Notes under the pieces: generated by a model
What the model saw: only the letters and a program-made list of their open reading frames with translations
What the model was told of the DNA's origin: nothing
Databases searched by the model: none
Source: Ensifer sp. LC163
GTDB lineage: Bacteria > Pseudomonadota > Alphaproteobacteria > Rhizobiales > Rhizobiaceae
Assembly (NCBI RefSeq): GCF_001695855.1
Contig: NZ_MBSS01000034.1
Span: 1 to 64,000, forward strand
Direction of reading: 5' to 3'
Length of the DNA: 64,000 bases
Shown here: positions 28,730 through 39,476 of the stretch, piece by piece
Position numbering within the stretch: the first letter of the stretch is position 1
Layout: every line of letters starts with the position of its first letter
Translations under genes and position numbers: made by a program

Positions 28730-30358
28730 CTACTGGCGGATGGCGGACAGGTTGACGGCTTCGAGATTGAACGCGGCCGCCATCAGGGCCTTGGTATAGT
28801 CTTCCAGCGGCGCATTGAAGATGCGCTCCGCCGGACCCTGCTCGACGACCTTGCCCATGCGCATTACGATCATCTCGTTGGCCAGCGCCCGCACGACCTT
28901 GAGATCGTGGCTGATGAAGAGATAGGCAAGGTCGTGCTTTTGCTGCAGGTCGCGCAAGAGGTCGACCACTTGCGCCTGGACGCTCATGTCGAGCGCCGAG
29001 GTTGGCTCGTCGAGCATCACGAATTTCGGCTTCAGCACCATTGCGCGCGCTATCGCGATGCGCTGGCGCTGGCCGCCGGAGAACTCGTGCGGATAGCGCC
29101 AACGGGTGGCGGGGTCGAGCCCCACCTCCTCAAGCGCTGCGGCAACGCGTTGATCGCGCTCGTCGTCCGACAGCGCGCGCTCGTGGATCTTCAGCCCTTC
29201 GGCGATGATGTCGGCAACCGACATGCGCGGGCTCAGCGAACCGTAAGGATCCTGGAACACCACCTGCATCCGGTTTCGCAGCGGCCGCATCTCACGGAAG
29301 CTGTAGGCGGCGATGTCCTTGCCGACGAAGGCGATCCTGCCCTTGGAGGAGATCAGCCGCGTCAGCGCCAGGCCCAGCGTCGTCTTGCCGGAGCCTGATT
29401 CGCCGACGACGCCGAGCGTCTGGCCGGCGCGCAGCTTGAGATCGATACCGTCGACCGCCTTCACATGGTCGACGACCCTGCGCAGGAAGCCGGCCTTGAT
29501 CGGAAACCACACCTTCACATCAGCCGCTTCCATGACGATCGGCTTGGAGGCGTCTGAGGGCGGCGGGTTGCCCCTTGGTTCGGACGCGAGCAGATGGCGG
29601 GTATAGGCATGCTGTGGATTGGCAAAGATCTCGGCGGTTGGCCCGGTCTCGACGATCTTGCCCTTGGTCATCACACAGACGCGATCAGCGATCTTGCGCA
29701 CGATGCCGAGGTCATGGGTGATGAACAGCATCGACATGCCATGCTGATCTTTCAGCGTTTTCAAGAGTTCGAGGATCTGTGCCTGCACCGTGACGTCGAG
29801 CGCCGTCGTCGGCTCATCGGCAATCAACAGCTCCGGCCGGTTGGCGAGCGCCATGGCGATCATCACGCGCTGGCGCTGGCCGCCGGAAAGCTCATGCGGA
29901 TAGGCGCCGAGCCGCTTCTCCGGCTCGCGGATGCCGACCTGGTTCAAGAGCTCGAGAATTCTCGTGCGCGCCGCAGCACCTTCGAGCCCCTGATGCAGCT
30001 CGAGGATCTCGCCGATCTGCCGCTCGATCGGGTGCAGCGGGTTGAGCGACGTCATCGGCTCCTGGAAGATCATCGTGATGTCGTTGCCGCGCACATGCCG
30101 CAGCTCCGCATCGCTGGCCTTCAGGAGGTCCTTGCCGTTGAAGCGGATCTCGCCGCCCGGGTGGCTAGCCGAGGGGTAGGGCAGCAGTTTCAGGATGGAG
30201 TTGGCGGACACGGACTTGCCGGAGCCGGACTCGCCGACAAGCGCGACCGTTTCGCCTCGATTGATGTCGAAGGAAATGCCGTCGACCGCAAGCGAGGTGT
30301 TACCGCCCTGATGGAAGGCGACCGACAGATCGCGGACGGAAAGAATGGGATCGGTCAT
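28730..30358 (-). CDS. yejF: Peptide ABC transporter double ATPase YejF
   Basis: A 542-residue protein with two complete nucleotide-binding domains: Walker [12 protein letters not shown] and [11 protein letters not shown], signatures LSGGQRQRV and FSGGQRQRI, Walker B LIADEPTT and MLDEPTS. Each is followed by an oligopeptide-transporter C-terminal segment. Both sites look catalytic. It energises YejBE. The frame runs upstream into yejE, but the ATG at 30358, eight bases past the yejE stop, gives the family N-terminus. Confidence 0.94.
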   Translation of the reverse strand: MTDPILSVRDLSVAFHQGGNTSLAVDGISFDINRGETVALVGESGSGKSVSANSILKLLPYPSASHPGGEIRFNGKDLLKASDAELRHVRGNDITMIFQEPMTSLNPLHPIERQIGEILELHQGLEGAAARTRILELLNQVGIREPEKRLGAYPHELSGGQRQRVMIAMALANRPELLIADEPTTALDVTVQAQILELLKTLKDQHGMSMLFITHDLGIVRKIADRVCVMTKGKIVETGPTAEIFANPQHAYTRHLLASEPRGNPPPSDASKPIVMEAADVKVWFPIKAGFLRRVVDHVKAVDGIDLKLRAGQTLGVVGESGSGKTTLGLALTRLISSKGRIAFVGKDIAAYSFREMRPLRNRMQVVFQDPYGSLSPRMSVADIIAEGLKIHERALSDDERDQRVAAALEEVGLDPATRWRYPHEFSGGQRQRIAIARAMVLKPKFVMLDEPTSALDMSVQAQVVDLLRDLQQKHDLAYLFISHDLKVVRALANEMIVMRMGKVVEQGPAERIFNAPLEDYTKALMAAAFNLEAVNLSAIRQ

Positions 30359-30366
30359 CGTCGCGC

Positions 30367-31509
30367 TCACCGGAATGTCTTTCTCGGGTCGAAGGCATCG
30401 CGGGTCGCCTCGCCGACGAAGATCAGCAGCGACAGCATCAGCGACATGACGCAAAAGGCCGTCAGCCCGAGCCAGGGCGCCTGCAGGTTGGATTTGCCCT
30501 GCGCGATCATTTCACCAAGGGAAGGCGAGCCGGGCGGCATGCCGAAGCCGAGGAAGTCGAGCGAGGTCAGGGTGGTGATCGAGCCCGACAGGATGAACGG
30601 CAGGAAGGTCAGGGTCGCCACCATCGCGTTCGGCAGCAGGTGACGGTACATGATCGTGCCGTTGCCGACGCCAAGGGCACGCGCGGCGTTCACATATTCG
30701 AAGTTGCGTGCCCGCAGAAACTCGGCGCGCACGACGCCGACGAAGCCGACCCAGGAAAACAAGAGCATGATGCCGAGCAGGATGAAGAAGCCGGGTGGCA
30801 GGATCGCGGCGATGATGAGCAGAATGTAGAGCACCGGCATCGACGACCAGATCTCGATGAAGCGCTGCATCAAAAGGTCGGTCCAGCCGCCGAAATAGCC
30901 CTGCACCGCGCCGGCCGTCACGCCGATGATCGCCGAGGCGATGGTGAGCACCAGCCCGAAGAGCACCGAGATGCGGAAACCGTAGATCATGCGCGCCGTT
31001 ACGTCCCGCGCCTGGTCGTCGGTGCCGAGCCAGTTGAGGTTGCCGGCGATGCAGTTGCGGTCGGCGGTGCCTTCCGGATAGGCCGAGCAGCGCTCATCCT
31101 TGCTCATCAGCCAGAAGGGCTTTGTCGGTGCCGAATGCGGAATGTTCGAGTTGACCGTCTGGTAGGAGTAACGGATCGGCGGCCAGATCATCCAGCCGTT
31201 TGCCTCGATCTCGTCGCGGATGAAATCGGAGCGGTAGTCGGTCTCGGCAAGGAAGCCGCCGAACTTCTCTTCGGGATAGTTCACCACGACCGGGAACAGG
31301 ATCTCGCCTTTGTAAGAGGCGACGATCGGCCTGTCGTTGGCGATGAACTCGGCAAAGAGGCTCAGCACGAACAGCAGGAGGAAAAGCCAGAGCGACCAGT
31401 AACCGCGCCGGTTCGCCCTAAAATTCTGCCAGCGCCGCTTGTTGACCGGCGACAGCCAGCCGCGCGGCGGGGCGGTAACCGGGGTGGGTGCGGTGGTGAC
31501 GGTGCTCAT
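30367..31509 (-). CDS. yejE: Peptide ABC transporter permease YejE
   Basis: A 380-residue inner-membrane permease with an N-terminal helix (about 35-55), a periplasmic segment with the GADxRCSAYPEG-type insertion, and the C-terminal binding-protein-dependent transport domain (ARALGVGNGTIMYRHLLPNAM, the EAA loop). The ATG overlaps the yejB stop by one base (TGATG) and has GGAGG upstream. Confidence 0.94.
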   Translation of the reverse strand: MSTVTTAPTPVTAPPRGWLSPVNKRRWQNFRANRRGYWSLWLFLLLFVLSLFAEFIANDRPIVASYKGEILFPVVVNYPEEKFGGFLAETDYRSDFIRDEIEANGWMIWPPIRYSYQTVNSNIPHSAPTKPFWLMSKDERCSAYPEGTADRNCIAGNLNWLGTDDQARDVTARMIYGFRISVLFGLVLTIASAIIGVTAGAVQGYFGGWTDLLMQRFIEIWSSMPVLYILLIIAAILPPGFFILLGIMLLFSWVGFVGVVRAEFLRARNFEYVNAARALGVGNGTIMYRHLLPNAMVATLTFLPFILSGSITTLTSLDFLGFGMPPGSPSLGEMIAQGKSNLQAPWLGLTAFCVMSLMLSLLIFVGEATRDAFDPRKTFR

Positions 31510-32591
31510 CACACGTCCCTCCGCTCGAAATCGATGCGTGGATCGACCCAGGTATAGATGAGGTCGGAAAGCAGGCTGACGAGCAGCCCCATCAGCGAGA
31601 AGATGAACAGCGTCGCAAAGACGATCGGATAGTCGCGCTTGACGACGGAATCATAACCGAGCCGCCCAAGGCCATCGAGCGAGAAGATGTATTCGATCAA
31701 CAGCGAACCGGTGAAGAAGGCCGAGATGAAGGCGCTCGGGAAACCGGCGATGATGATCAACATCGCATTGCGGAAGACGTGGCCGTAGAGCACCTGGCGG
31801 TTCGTCAGGCCCTTGGCACGCGCCGTCGTCACATATTGCTTCTTGATCTCGTCGATGAACGAATTCTTGGTGAGTAGCGTCGTCGTCGCAAAGGCCGAAA
31901 GCAAAAGCGTGATTAGCGGCAGCGTCATGTGCCAGAAATAGTCGAGGATCTTCTGCCACCAGGGCAATTGCCAGAAATTGTCCGAGACGATGCCGCGCAG
32001 CGGAAACCAGTCGAGGAACGATCCGCCGGCAAAGACGACGATCAGCAGGATGCCGAAGAGGAAACTCGGAACGGCATAGCCGATGATGATGATGCCCGAT
32101 GTCCACACGTCGAAGGCCGAGCCGTCCGATACCGCCTTCTTGATGCCGAGCGGGATCGAGATGGCGTAGGAAAACAGCAGAATCCAGAGGCCGAGCGAGA
32201 TCGAGACCGGCATCTTCTCCTTGATGAGGTCGATGACCGAGGTGTTGCGGAAGAAGCTTTCGCCGAAGTCGAAGCGGATATAGTTCCACATCATCGTGCC
32301 GAAGCGCTCGAGCGGCGGCTTGTCGAAACCGAACTGCTTTTCGAGCTTGGCGATGAATTCCGGATCGAGCCCCTGGGCACCGCGGTACTGGCTGCCTTGT
32401 TCGCCACCGGCCTGCATGAGGTCGCCGCCGCTGCCGCTCAGGCGGTCGGAGCCGCTGGCGTTCGTCAGGTCCGAAATCACCTGTTCGACCGGTCCGCCCG
32501 GCGCGAACTGAATGACGGTGAAGGAAATCGCCATGATTCCGATGATCGTCGGGATCATCAGCAGCAGTCGTCGCAGGATATAGGCACCCAT
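31509..32591 (-). CDS. yejB: Peptide ABC transporter permease YejB
   Basis: A 360-residue inner-membrane permease starting [19 protein letters not shown], the standard first helix of DppB-like permeases, with an extended periplasmic loop (about 30-110) and the EAA loop [21 protein letters not shown]. It pairs with YejE. A 183-base gap, with a stem-loop, separates it from yejA. Confidence 0.94.
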   Translation of the reverse strand: MGAYILRRLLLMIPTIIGIMAISFTVIQFAPGGPVEQVISDLTNASGSDRLSGSGGDLMQAGGEQGSQYRGAQGLDPEFIAKLEKQFGFDKPPLERFGTMMWNYIRFDFGESFFRNTSVIDLIKEKMPVSISLGLWILLFSYAISIPLGIKKAVSDGSAFDVWTSGIIIIGYAVPSFLFGILLIVVFAGGSFLDWFPLRGIVSDNFWQLPWWQKILDYFWHMTLPLITLLLSAFATTTLLTKNSFIDEIKKQYVTTARAKGLTNRQVLYGHVFRNAMLIIIAGFPSAFISAFFTGSLLIEYIFSLDGLGRLGYDSVVKRDYPIVFATLFIFSLMGLLVSLLSDLIYTWVDPRIDFERRDV

Positions 32592-32692
32592 CAGGCCAGC
32601 CTCTCGATCGACGTGTTGCCGGTGGCCCGGACCCGCGAAGCGTCGGCGTGCGCCCTATGCTGTCTCAATCCTCACGTCTCCTTGCGGCTTTC

Positions 32693-32709
32693 AGGCCCAA
32701 GCCGGGCCT
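32693..32709 (-). other. Stem-loop in the yejA-yejB gap
   Basis: AGGCCC and GGGCCT pair around a five-base loop between the binding-protein gene and the permease genes. Such hairpins often stabilise the upstream mRNA end and lower downstream expression, matching the need for more binding protein than permease. No T-run follows on either strand. Confidence 0.45.
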
Positions 32710-32774
32710 CTATTCGTTTTCAGTGATTCGGTTTTCTGCATTTGGAATCGAGACAGCATCGGAGTGCAAGGGCT

Positions 32775-34628
32775 TCATTTGGCCGTGGCTGCCTTCGACC
32801 ACCAGATGTCGGGAAAGCCGATCGCGTATTTCGGTAGCTCTGCCGGTCGCTCGAACTTGTCCCAGTAGGCAATCGTCGCATTGTTCTTGTAGTAGAGCGG
32901 CACGACGTAGTGGTGCGCCAGCAGCACGCGGTCGAGCGCCTTGGTCGAGGCCACTAGTGTTTGCCGATCCTTCGCGAAGATCACCTTCTCGATCAGGGCG
33001 TCGATGCCAGGATCGGCAATGCCGGCATAGTTTCGCGAGCCCTGTTCCTTGGCCGCCTTGGAACCCCATAAATCCAGCTGCTCATTGCCGGGGCTGAGTG
33101 TCTGCCCCCAGACGATCCAGGTCATGTCATAGTCGAAGGCGCGCGTGCGGTTGGTATATTGCGAGGCATCGACCGTTCGGATGCGCGCCTCAATGCCGAT
33201 CTTCTTGAGGTTTTGCGCGTAGGGCAGGGCCACGCGCTCGAGGGTGGCGCTGCTCAGCAGGATTTCGAAGGAGAAGGGCTTTCCGGATTTGGCTTCGACC
33301 ATCCGGTTGCCTTTCAGCTCGTAGCCGGCCTCCTTCATCAGAGCGATCGCCTTGCGCAGGTTGTCGCGTGACGTCTGCGGTGAGCCGCCGACCGGGTTGG
33401 CATAGGGTGTCGTGAAGACTTCAGCCGGGACCTTGTCCTTGATCCCCTCCAGGATCGCCAGCTCATCGCCCTGGGGCAGGCCCGAGGAAGCCAGCTCGGT
33501 GTTCCAGAAATAGCTGTCGATGCGGGTATACTGGTTGTAGAAGACCGTCCGGTTCATTTCCTCGAAGTCGAAGGCGTAGTTCAGGGCCTCGCGCACGCGC
33601 TCGTCGTTGAACGGCGCGCGCCGCGTGTTCGGAACCATTGCCTGCATGATGCCCGTCGCCCGGTAGGGGTTGGGCAGGCTCTCGCGCTTGATGCGACCGT
33701 CCTTCACCGCCGGAAAATCATAGCCTGTCGCCCAGCGGCTCGCCTGGTTCTCGGTCCAGTAGTCGGTGTTGCCCGACCGGAAGGATTCGAACTCGACATC
33801 GCGGTCGCCGAAGAGCGTGTAGCTGATCGCGCCAAAATTGTTCTGCCCGACATTGACGTTCAGCGTCTTGCCCCAATAGTCGTCACGCAGCTCGTATCGC
33901 AGCGTTGCTCCGGCCGAGAACGAGGCGATGCGATAGGCACCCGACCCCATCACCGGTTCCAGCGTCGTTCGCGTGATATCGCGAGACTTTCCGTCCGGAC
34001 CTTGCCCCTCCCACCAATGTTTCGGCAGAACGAGGAACTGGCCGAGGATGTGCGGCAGTTCCCGATTGTTTTTCTGGTCGAAGTGGAAGGTGACGTCGCG
34101 CTCGCCAGTTTTTTCCGCCGAAGTTGCGTGCTTGTAATAGTTGGCATAGAGCGGATTGAGTTCCTTGACCTTGTCGAAGCTGAAGATGACGTCTTCCGGC
34201 GTTACCGGTTTTCCGTCCGCCCATTTTGCTTCCTGCCTCAGGCGGAAAGTGGCGGACGAAATATCGTCTGGGTATGACACGCCTTCGGCAAGCAGGCCGT
34301 AGGCGGTTGAAATCTCGTCGTCGGCCGATTTCATCAGGGTATCGAAGACAAGCGGCAGCCCGGCGGCTGCGTCGCCCTTGTCGAGGATCGGGTTGAAGGT
34401 GTTGAAGGTTCCGGTCTGCGAGAGTTTCAGTTCTCCGCCTTTCGGCGCATCCGGGTTGACATAGTCGTAGCGCTCAAAGCCGGGTGGGTATTTGGGCTCG
34501 CCGACGAGCGAGAGGCCGTTGCGGAAGACCAGCTGTTCCTGGGCGTAGACTGCAGGTGGGAGAAAAAGCGTCGCCGCCAGAAGTGAGGCCGCCAGCCGTA
34601 CTCTTGCAGTCCTGCCAACATCCAGCAT
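32775..34628 (-). CDS. yejA: Peptide ABC transporter substrate-binding protein YejA
   Basis: A 617-residue periplasmic binding protein of the SBP_bac_5 family. A signal peptide ends at about residue 29 (PPAVYA-QEQ), and the mature protein has YDYVNPDAPKGGELKLS, the YejA-type N-terminal segment. It captures oligopeptides for YejBEF. In S. meliloti YejABEF has been linked to resistance to host NCR antimicrobial peptides, and in E. coli to microcin C uptake. It is first in the operon. Confidence 0.94.
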   Translation of the reverse strand: MLDVGRTARVRLAASLLAATLFLPPAVYAQEQLVFRNGLSLVGEPKYPPGFERYDYVNPDAPKGGELKLSQTGTFNTFNPILDKGDAAAGLPLVFDTLMKSADDEISTAYGLLAEGVSYPDDISSATFRLRQEAKWADGKPVTPEDVIFSFDKVKELNPLYANYYKHATSAEKTGERDVTFHFDQKNNRELPHILGQFLVLPKHWWEGQGPDGKSRDITRTTLEPVMGSGAYRIASFSAGATLRYELRDDYWGKTLNVNVGQNNFGAISYTLFGDRDVEFESFRSGNTDYWTENQASRWATGYDFPAVKDGRIKRESLPNPYRATGIMQAMVPNTRRAPFNDERVREALNYAFDFEEMNRTVFYNQYTRIDSYFWNTELASSGLPQGDELAILEGIKDKVPAEVFTTPYANPVGGSPQTSRDNLRKAIALMKEAGYELKGNRMVEAKSGKPFSFEILLSSATLERVALPYAQNLKKIGIEARIRTVDASQYTNRTRAFDYDMTWIVWGQTLSPGNEQLDLWGSKAAKEQGSRNYAGIADPGIDALIEKVIFAKDRQTLVASTKALDRVLLAHHYVVPLYYKNNATIAYWDKFERPAELPKYAIGFPDIWWSKAATAK

Positions 34629-34850
34629 CCAATCAGTACCCCTTATATTTCAATGTTCTTTTGCGAGAGAATAGGCGAAATCGGGCCAAATGACAGGCAC
34701 TGCCGCAAATCAGGCGAAATTTTTGCGTCACATCCCGGTGATCCGCAAGGCTGAGGCAAAGGCAGCACCTTAGGATCAGGGGATATCGGGCATCTCGCAC
34801 CCATCGCCGGTGCGGTTCGCCGTCGGGGAATGAACGGAACGGAATTGGAC

Positions 34851-35906
34851 ATGGTTGCTGCAATACGACGCTGTGGCTCGGCGCTTCTGGCGCTTTTGCT
34901 CGGAACGAGCTTCTTGATCGCCGATGTTGCCAGGGCCGACGACACGCCGGCAAAGGCGCTCTTCGGCGCCAAGGCGCTGCCGGCGCAGATGGCGTCTTCG
35001 TCCTACGGTTTTTATGCGAAGGGCTGCCTTGCCGGCGGCGTGGCCATCCCGACGGATGGCCCCACCTGGCAGGCAATGCGATTGTCGCGCAACCGGCGCT
35101 GGGGCCATCCCCAGATGATCGCGCTGATCGAACAGTTCTCCCATGACGCCGCCGAAAAGATCGGTTGGCCCGGCCTGCTCCTCGGCGACATCTCGCAGCC
35201 GCGCGGCGGGCCGATGCTCTCCGGCCACGCCTCGCACCAGATCGGTCTCGATGCCGATATCTGGCTGACCCCGATGCCGCAAAGGACCCTGACGGGCCGG
35301 GAGCGCGAAGACATTTCCGCGACGTCGATGCTGCAGAAGAACAAGTTTCTGACCGTCGATCCGTCGATCTGGACGCCGGCGCATGCCCGGCTGATCATGC
35401 TCGCCGCCAGCTACCCTGAGGTCGAGCGGGTCTTCGTCAATCCGGCGATCAAGAAGAAGCTCTGCGACACCTGGAACGGCGACCGTTCGGCGCTTGGCAA
35501 GGTCCGGCCGATCTATGGTCACGACTACCATTTCCACATCCGGATCAAATGCCCGGCCGGGTCGACGACCTGCAAGGACCAGGCGGCGGTTCCCGCCGGC
35601 GACGGCTGTGACAAGTCGCTGGCCTGGTGGTTTACCGATGAGCCCTGGGCAAAGCCGAAGAAGAAGCCTGGCGAAAAGCCGGTGAAGCCCCGGTTGACGA
35701 CGATGGCCGATCTGCCGAAGGCCTGCACGCTGGTGCTCAACGGACCGGCGCCCGCCTCCGAACAGGAGGCGACCTACGGCATGGCCTATCGCGCCGCCTC
35801 ACCGGCGCCGGCCGAGCAGGGCATCGAACAGGTGATCGGCGATGCGGCGACCGATCTGCCGCCCGCCGACATTCCCGTTCCCCTGGCGCGCCCGACCCTG
35901 CAGTAG
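34851..35906 (+). CDS. mepA: Penicillin-insensitive murein endopeptidase MepA
   Basis: A 351-residue periplasmic LAS-family metallopeptidase that cuts D-Ala-mDAP cross-links. Signal peptide MVAAIRRCGSALLALLLG ends near residue 29 (ARA-DD). The zinc site is seen in GHASHQIGLDADIW and YGHDYHFHIR. The chain is longer than the E. coli enzyme, with a Lys/Pro-rich stretch (about 265-280) and a C-terminal Pro/Ala-rich extension. An ATG at 34830 lies one base after GGGGA and is too close to it; the ATG at 34851 has better spacing. Confidence 0.92.
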   Translation: MVAAIRRCGSALLALLLGTSFLIADVARADDTPAKALFGAKALPAQMASSSYGFYAKGCLAGGVAIPTDGPTWQAMRLSRNRRWGHPQMIALIEQFSHDAAEKIGWPGLLLGDISQPRGGPMLSGHASHQIGLDADIWLTPMPQRTLTGREREDISATSMLQKNKFLTVDPSIWTPAHARLIMLAASYPEVERVFVNPAIKKKLCDTWNGDRSALGKVRPIYGHDYHFHIRIKCPAGSTTCKDQAAVPAGDGCDKSLAWWFTDEPWAKPKKKPGEKPVKPRLTTMADLPKACTLVLNGPAPASEQEATYGMAYRAASPAPAEQGIEQVIGDAATDLPPADIPVPLARPTLQ

Positions 35907-35952
35907 CCGTCTCGGCTTGCGCCTTTTCAATCTCGTCACGCTCATGTATACG

Positions 35953-35980
35953 GCCATCAAATCGATTTAAATTTGATGGC
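35953..35980 (+). promoter_or_regulatory. Perfect inverted repeat just upstream of mgsA
   Basis: GCCATCAAAT and ATTTGATGGC are perfect ten-base arms around an eight-base AT-rich spacer, ending one base before the mgsA ribosome-binding site GGGGA. It could be a repressor operator overlapping the transcription start or a 5' leader hairpin controlling ribosome access. No regulator is identifiable. Its core resembles the CTTAAATCG palindromes of the family B repeats, so it may be a degenerate repeat. Confidence 0.5.
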
Positions 35981-35991
35981 GGGGATACGGC

Positions 35992-36378
35992 ATGGCGGAT
36001 CGGAAATGCGTTGCCCTGATCGCTCACGATCAGAAGAAGGACGATCTCGCCGCCTTTGCCAAGGCCAACGAGGCGGTCTTTTCGCAGTGGAAGATCGTTG
36101 CCACGGGTACGACCGGCGGCCGCGTTCTCGATGTCTGCCCCGGTCTCGACATCACGCGGCTGAAAAGCGGCCCGCTTGGCGGCGACCAGCAGATCGGTGC
36201 GATGATCGCCACCGGCGACATCCAGCTTCTGATCTTCTTCGTCGATCCGCTGACGGCGATGCCGCATGATGTCGACGTCAAGGCCTTGATGCGGCTTGCG
36301 ATCGTCTACGATATTCCGATGGCGCTCAATCGCGCCACGGCCGAGCAGTTGATCGACTTCAACCACAACTGCTACTGA
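35992..36378 (+). CDS. mgsA: Methylglyoxal synthase
   Basis: A 128-residue enzyme converting dihydroxyacetone phosphate to methylglyoxal and phosphate, a bypass that relieves sugar-phosphate stress. [12 protein letters not shown] and TGTTGG bind phosphate; [14 protein letters not shown] holds the catalytic Asp, and [18 protein letters not shown] the active-site His-Asp. The ATG has GGGGA upstream, immediately after a perfect inverted repeat. Glucokinase lies 118 bases downstream, past a repeat element. Confidence 0.95.
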   Translation: MADRKCVALIAHDQKKDDLAAFAKANEAVFSQWKIVATGTTGGRVLDVCPGLDITRLKSGPLGGDQQIGAMIATGDIQLLIFFVDPLTAMPHDVDVKALMRLAIVYDIPMALNRATAEQLIDFNHNCY

Positions 36379-36379
36379 C

Positions 36380-36476
36380 TAATTCCTTAAGTCGGATCCG
36401 ATCTCAAGGAATTATGCAGCAAGTTTAAGTGCTACAGCGTCCTTTGCGCGTCATATTTGACGCGCGGCGCTGTAGA
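36380..36476 (+). repeat. Intergenic palindromic mosaic repeat, family B copy 2
   Basis: It shows the same two palindromes as copy 1 in the same orientation (AATTCCTTAAGTCGG...AAGGAATT, then CTACAGCG...CGCTGTAG around GCGCGTC/GACGCGC). It fills the mgsA-glk gap almost completely, starting right at the mgsA stop. Confidence 0.82.
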
Positions 36477-36496
36477 GAATTCGAAACCTCACGGCG

Positions 36497-37537
36497 ATGA
36501 TCAGGATGGACAGTGTGATGCCCGGTGCGAGTGACAACAGCTTTTCCTTTCCGATCCTGATCGGCGATATCGGCGGCACCAATGCCCGCTTCGCCCTGCT
36601 GCTCGATGCCTTTGCCGAGCCGAAGCAGCTGCCGCCGATCAAGACAGGCGATTTCGAGACGATCGAGGAAGCGATGCAGAAGAGCATCCTCGACAAGACG
36701 TCTGTCCAGCCGCGCTCGGCAATCCTCGCCGTTGCCGGCCCGATCAGGGGCGACGAAATCCCGCTGACCAATGCCGGCTGGGTGATTCGTCCGAAGGACA
36801 TGCTTTCCAGCCTTGGGCTGGAAGATGTCCTCATCATCAACGATTTCGAGGCGCAGGCGCTGGCCGTCGCCGCGCCCGCGGCCGAAGATCTGGTCCAGAT
36901 CGGTGGCGGCAGCGTTCGCCCGCTGACCTCCCGCGTCGTTCTCGGCCCGGGCACGGGCCTGGGCGTCGGCGGCCTGGTCTTTGCGCAGCACACCTGGTTT
37001 CCGGTGCCCGGCGAAGGCGGTCACGTCGATATCGGTCCACGCACCGAGCGCGACTACCAGATCTGGCCGTTCCTGGAGCCGATCGAGGGGCGCATGGCCG
37101 GCGAGCAGATCCTCTGCGGTCGCGGCATCATGAACCTTTATCGCGCCGTCTGCGCCGCCAATGGCGAAGAGTCGGTCCTGAATGATCCGGCCGAGGTCAC
37201 CACAGGTGCGCTTGCCGGCAACAATCCCGCTGCGGTGGAAACGATATCGCTGTTCTCGACCTATCTTGGCCGGGTTGCCGGCGACATGGCGCTGATTTTC
37301 ATGGCGCGCGGCGGCGTGTTCCTGGCTGGCGGCATTTCGCAGAAGATCCTGCCGGCACTGCAAAAACCGGAGTTCCGCGCCGCCTTTGAAGACAAGGCGC
37401 CGCATTCCGCGCTGATGAAGACCATCCCGACCTTCGCGGTCATCCATCCGATGGCGGCACTGTCCGGTTTGGCGGCTTTCGCGCGCACACCGAGAGACTT
37501 CGGTGTTGCAACGGAGGGACGTCGCTGGAGAAGCTGA
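36497..37537 (+). CDS. glk: Glucokinase
   Basis: A 346-residue ROK-unrelated, Glk-family kinase that phosphorylates glucose with [18 protein letters not shown] is the ATP phosphate-1 motif, IINDFEAQA contains the catalytic Asp, [11 protein letters not shown] is phosphate-2, and [11 protein letters not shown] is the glucose-binding segment. ATG codons at 36497, 36506 and 36518 are all possible; the first is shown. It feeds hexose phosphate towards the pathway that mgsA relieves. Confidence 0.93.
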   Translation: MIRMDSVMPGASDNSFSFPILIGDIGGTNARFALLLDAFAEPKQLPPIKTGDFETIEEAMQKSILDKTSVQPRSAILAVAGPIRGDEIPLTNAGWVIRPKDMLSSLGLEDVLIINDFEAQALAVAAPAAEDLVQIGGGSVRPLTSRVVLGPGTGLGVGGLVFAQHTWFPVPGEGGHVDIGPRTERDYQIWPFLEPIEGRMAGEQILCGRGIMNLYRAVCAANGEESVLNDPAEVTTGALAGNNPAAVETISLFSTYLGRVAGDMALIFMARGGVFLAGGISQKILPALQKPEFRAAFEDKAPHSALMKTIPTFAVIHPMAALSGLAAFARTPRDFGVATEGRRWRS

Positions 37538-37648
37538 TGGCGGCGGCGCGCGCAAAGACTCGCCAAAGCCGCACCAAACCACTATAGAGCCCGGGAAAGG
37601 TAGTGTCGGCGTTCGACCTACCATGCAGGCTCAGGGAAGATCGGCTTT

Positions 37649-39451
37649 TTGAGCGCCAACGATAGAAAACAGCATGCTGTCGATTCCGACACCATCACCG
37701 GAATCTTGAAGCGGGTCATCGCAGAAAACGGCCGTGACCATATCCGTGGCTATCTCTTTGCCATTGCCTGTCTGGCCGTCGTCGCCGCGACGACCGGCTT
37801 TACTGCCTCGATCATGGAGACCGTGATCAATGAGGCATTTGCCAACAAGAACGCGAGCATCGTGCTTTTGGTCTGCGGCTCGATCTTTGGCGCCTTCGTC
37901 TTGCGCGGTTTTGCCACCTACGGCCAGGCCGTCGCCCTGTCGAAGATCGGCAACAATATCGTCGCACGCTATCAGAAGCGGCTTTACGCACATCTGATGG
38001 CGCTCAGCGTCGGCTACTTCAGCGAGACACGGTCGGCACAGCTTGCAGCCCAGATCAGCCAGAACGTCAGTGGCATCCGTGACGTCCTCAATCTGACGGT
38101 CACCTCGATTGCCCGCGACCTGTTGACCCTGATCGGCCTGATCGGCGTGATGTTCGTCAAGGACTGGCTGCTGTCGATCATTGTGTTTGTTACCGCGCCG
38201 CCGCTGTTGCTCGGCCTGCGCTATGTCTCCAAGCGGCTGCGCTCGGCAACGCGCGAAGCCATCGAGGTCAACAGCCGCGTTCTTGGCGCCATGCAGGAGA
38301 CGATCCAGGGCATTTCCATCGTCAAGGCGTTCACGATGGAAAGTGAATTGCGCGGCAAAGTCGAGACGATCGTCAACCGGGCGGAAAACCGTGCCAACCG
38401 GATCGCGCGCTTGAGCGAACGCACGGCACCGATGACCGAGACCTTTGCCGGCCTCGCCATCTCCTGCGTACTCGCCTATTCCGCCTTCCGCGCGATCTAC
38501 AACGATGTTCCGCCAGGTGCCTTCTTCGCTTTCGTTGTCGCCCTGTTGATGGCCTATGACCCGGCGCGACGTCTGGCGCGCCTGCAAGTGTCTCTGGAAC
38601 GCGCTGCGGTCAACGCCCGCATGGTCTACGAGATTCTCGATACCGTTCCGCATCAGCGCGACAAACCTGATGCGAAGCAACTCACCTTTGACACCGCGAC
38701 TGTGGAACTGCGCGACGTTCGTTTCCGCTACGCCAATGGCGACGAGATCCTGAAGGGCGTCAGCTTTGTCGCTGAAGGCGGCAAGACGACGGCGCTCGTC
38801 GGCCCGTCCGGCGCCGGAAAGTCGACCGTCATCAGCCTCGTTCCACGGTTCTACGATCCTGCTTCCGGCCAGATCCTGATCGATGGTCAGGACATAGCCG
38901 ACGTCACCAAGCAGTCGCTGCGCAACGGCATCGCCTATGTCTCGCAGCAGCCCTATCTTTTCGAAGGCTCGATCCGCGACAATATCCGCTACGGCCGCCC
39001 GGATGCGACGGATGCGGAAATCGAGGAGGCCGCCCGCCTGGCCTATGCGCATGACTTCATTCTCGCCCAGCCGCAGGGTTATGACACCGCGGTCGGCGAG
39101 AACGGGGTAACGATGTCCGGCGGCCAGAGGCAGCGCCTGTCGATCGCCCGCGCGCTCGTGCGCAATGCACCGATCCTGCTGCTCGATGAGGCGACCTCGG
39201 CACTCGACACCGAATCGGAAGCCGCGGTGCAGAAGGCGCTGGATCAGGCGATGACCGGTCGCACCGTGATCGTCATCGCCCACCGTCTGTCCACGGTCGT
39301 CAACGCCGACAAGATCATCGTCATGAAGGATGGTCTCGTCGTCGAGGAAGGCACGCATGAGGGCCTTGCGCGCTTGCAGGACGGTCTCTACGCTCGCCTG
39401 CACAATCTCCAGGGCAAGGCCCCCGAGGCGCCGGTCGACGCCGAAATCTGA
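37649..39451 (+). CDS. MsbA-like ABC exporter, fused membrane and ATPase domains (TTG start)
   Basis: A 600-residue half-transporter. Six helices (about residues 35-320) precede a nucleotide-binding domain with Walker [11 protein letters not shown]-loop YVSQQPYLF, signature [15 protein letters not shown], Walker [12 protein letters not shown] and the H-loop VIAHRLSTV. It would work as a homodimer exporting lipids or drugs; the substrate is unknown. The first in-frame Met is residue 56, inside the membrane domain. The TTG at 37649, with GGGAAG nine bases upstream, is therefore the likely start. Confidence 0.9.
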   Translation: MSANDRKQHAVDSDTITGILKRVIAENGRDHIRGYLFAIACLAVVAATTGFTASIMETVINEAFANKNASIVLLVCGSIFGAFVLRGFATYGQAVALSKIGNNIVARYQKRLYAHLMALSVGYFSETRSAQLAAQISQNVSGIRDVLNLTVTSIARDLLTLIGLIGVMFVKDWLLSIIVFVTAPPLLLGLRYVSKRLRSATREAIEVNSRVLGAMQETIQGISIVKAFTMESELRGKVETIVNRAENRANRIARLSERTAPMTETFAGLAISCVLAYSAFRAIYNDVPPGAFFAFVVALLMAYDPARRLARLQVSLERAAVNARMVYEILDTVPHQRDKPDAKQLTFDTATVELRDVRFRYANGDEILKGVSFVAEGGKTTALVGPSGAGKSTVISLVPRFYDPASGQILIDGQDIADVTKQSLRNGIAYVSQQPYLFEGSIRDNIRYGRPDATDAEIEEAARLAYAHDFILAQPQGYDTAVGENGVTMSGGQRQRLSIARALVRNAPILLLDEATSALDTESEAAVQKALDQAMTGRTVIVIAHRLSTVVNADKIIVMKDGLVVEEGTHEGLARLQDGLYARLHNLQGKAPEAPVDAEI

Positions 39452-39476
39452 ACATGAGCAGGAAGGAAAATCGCCG

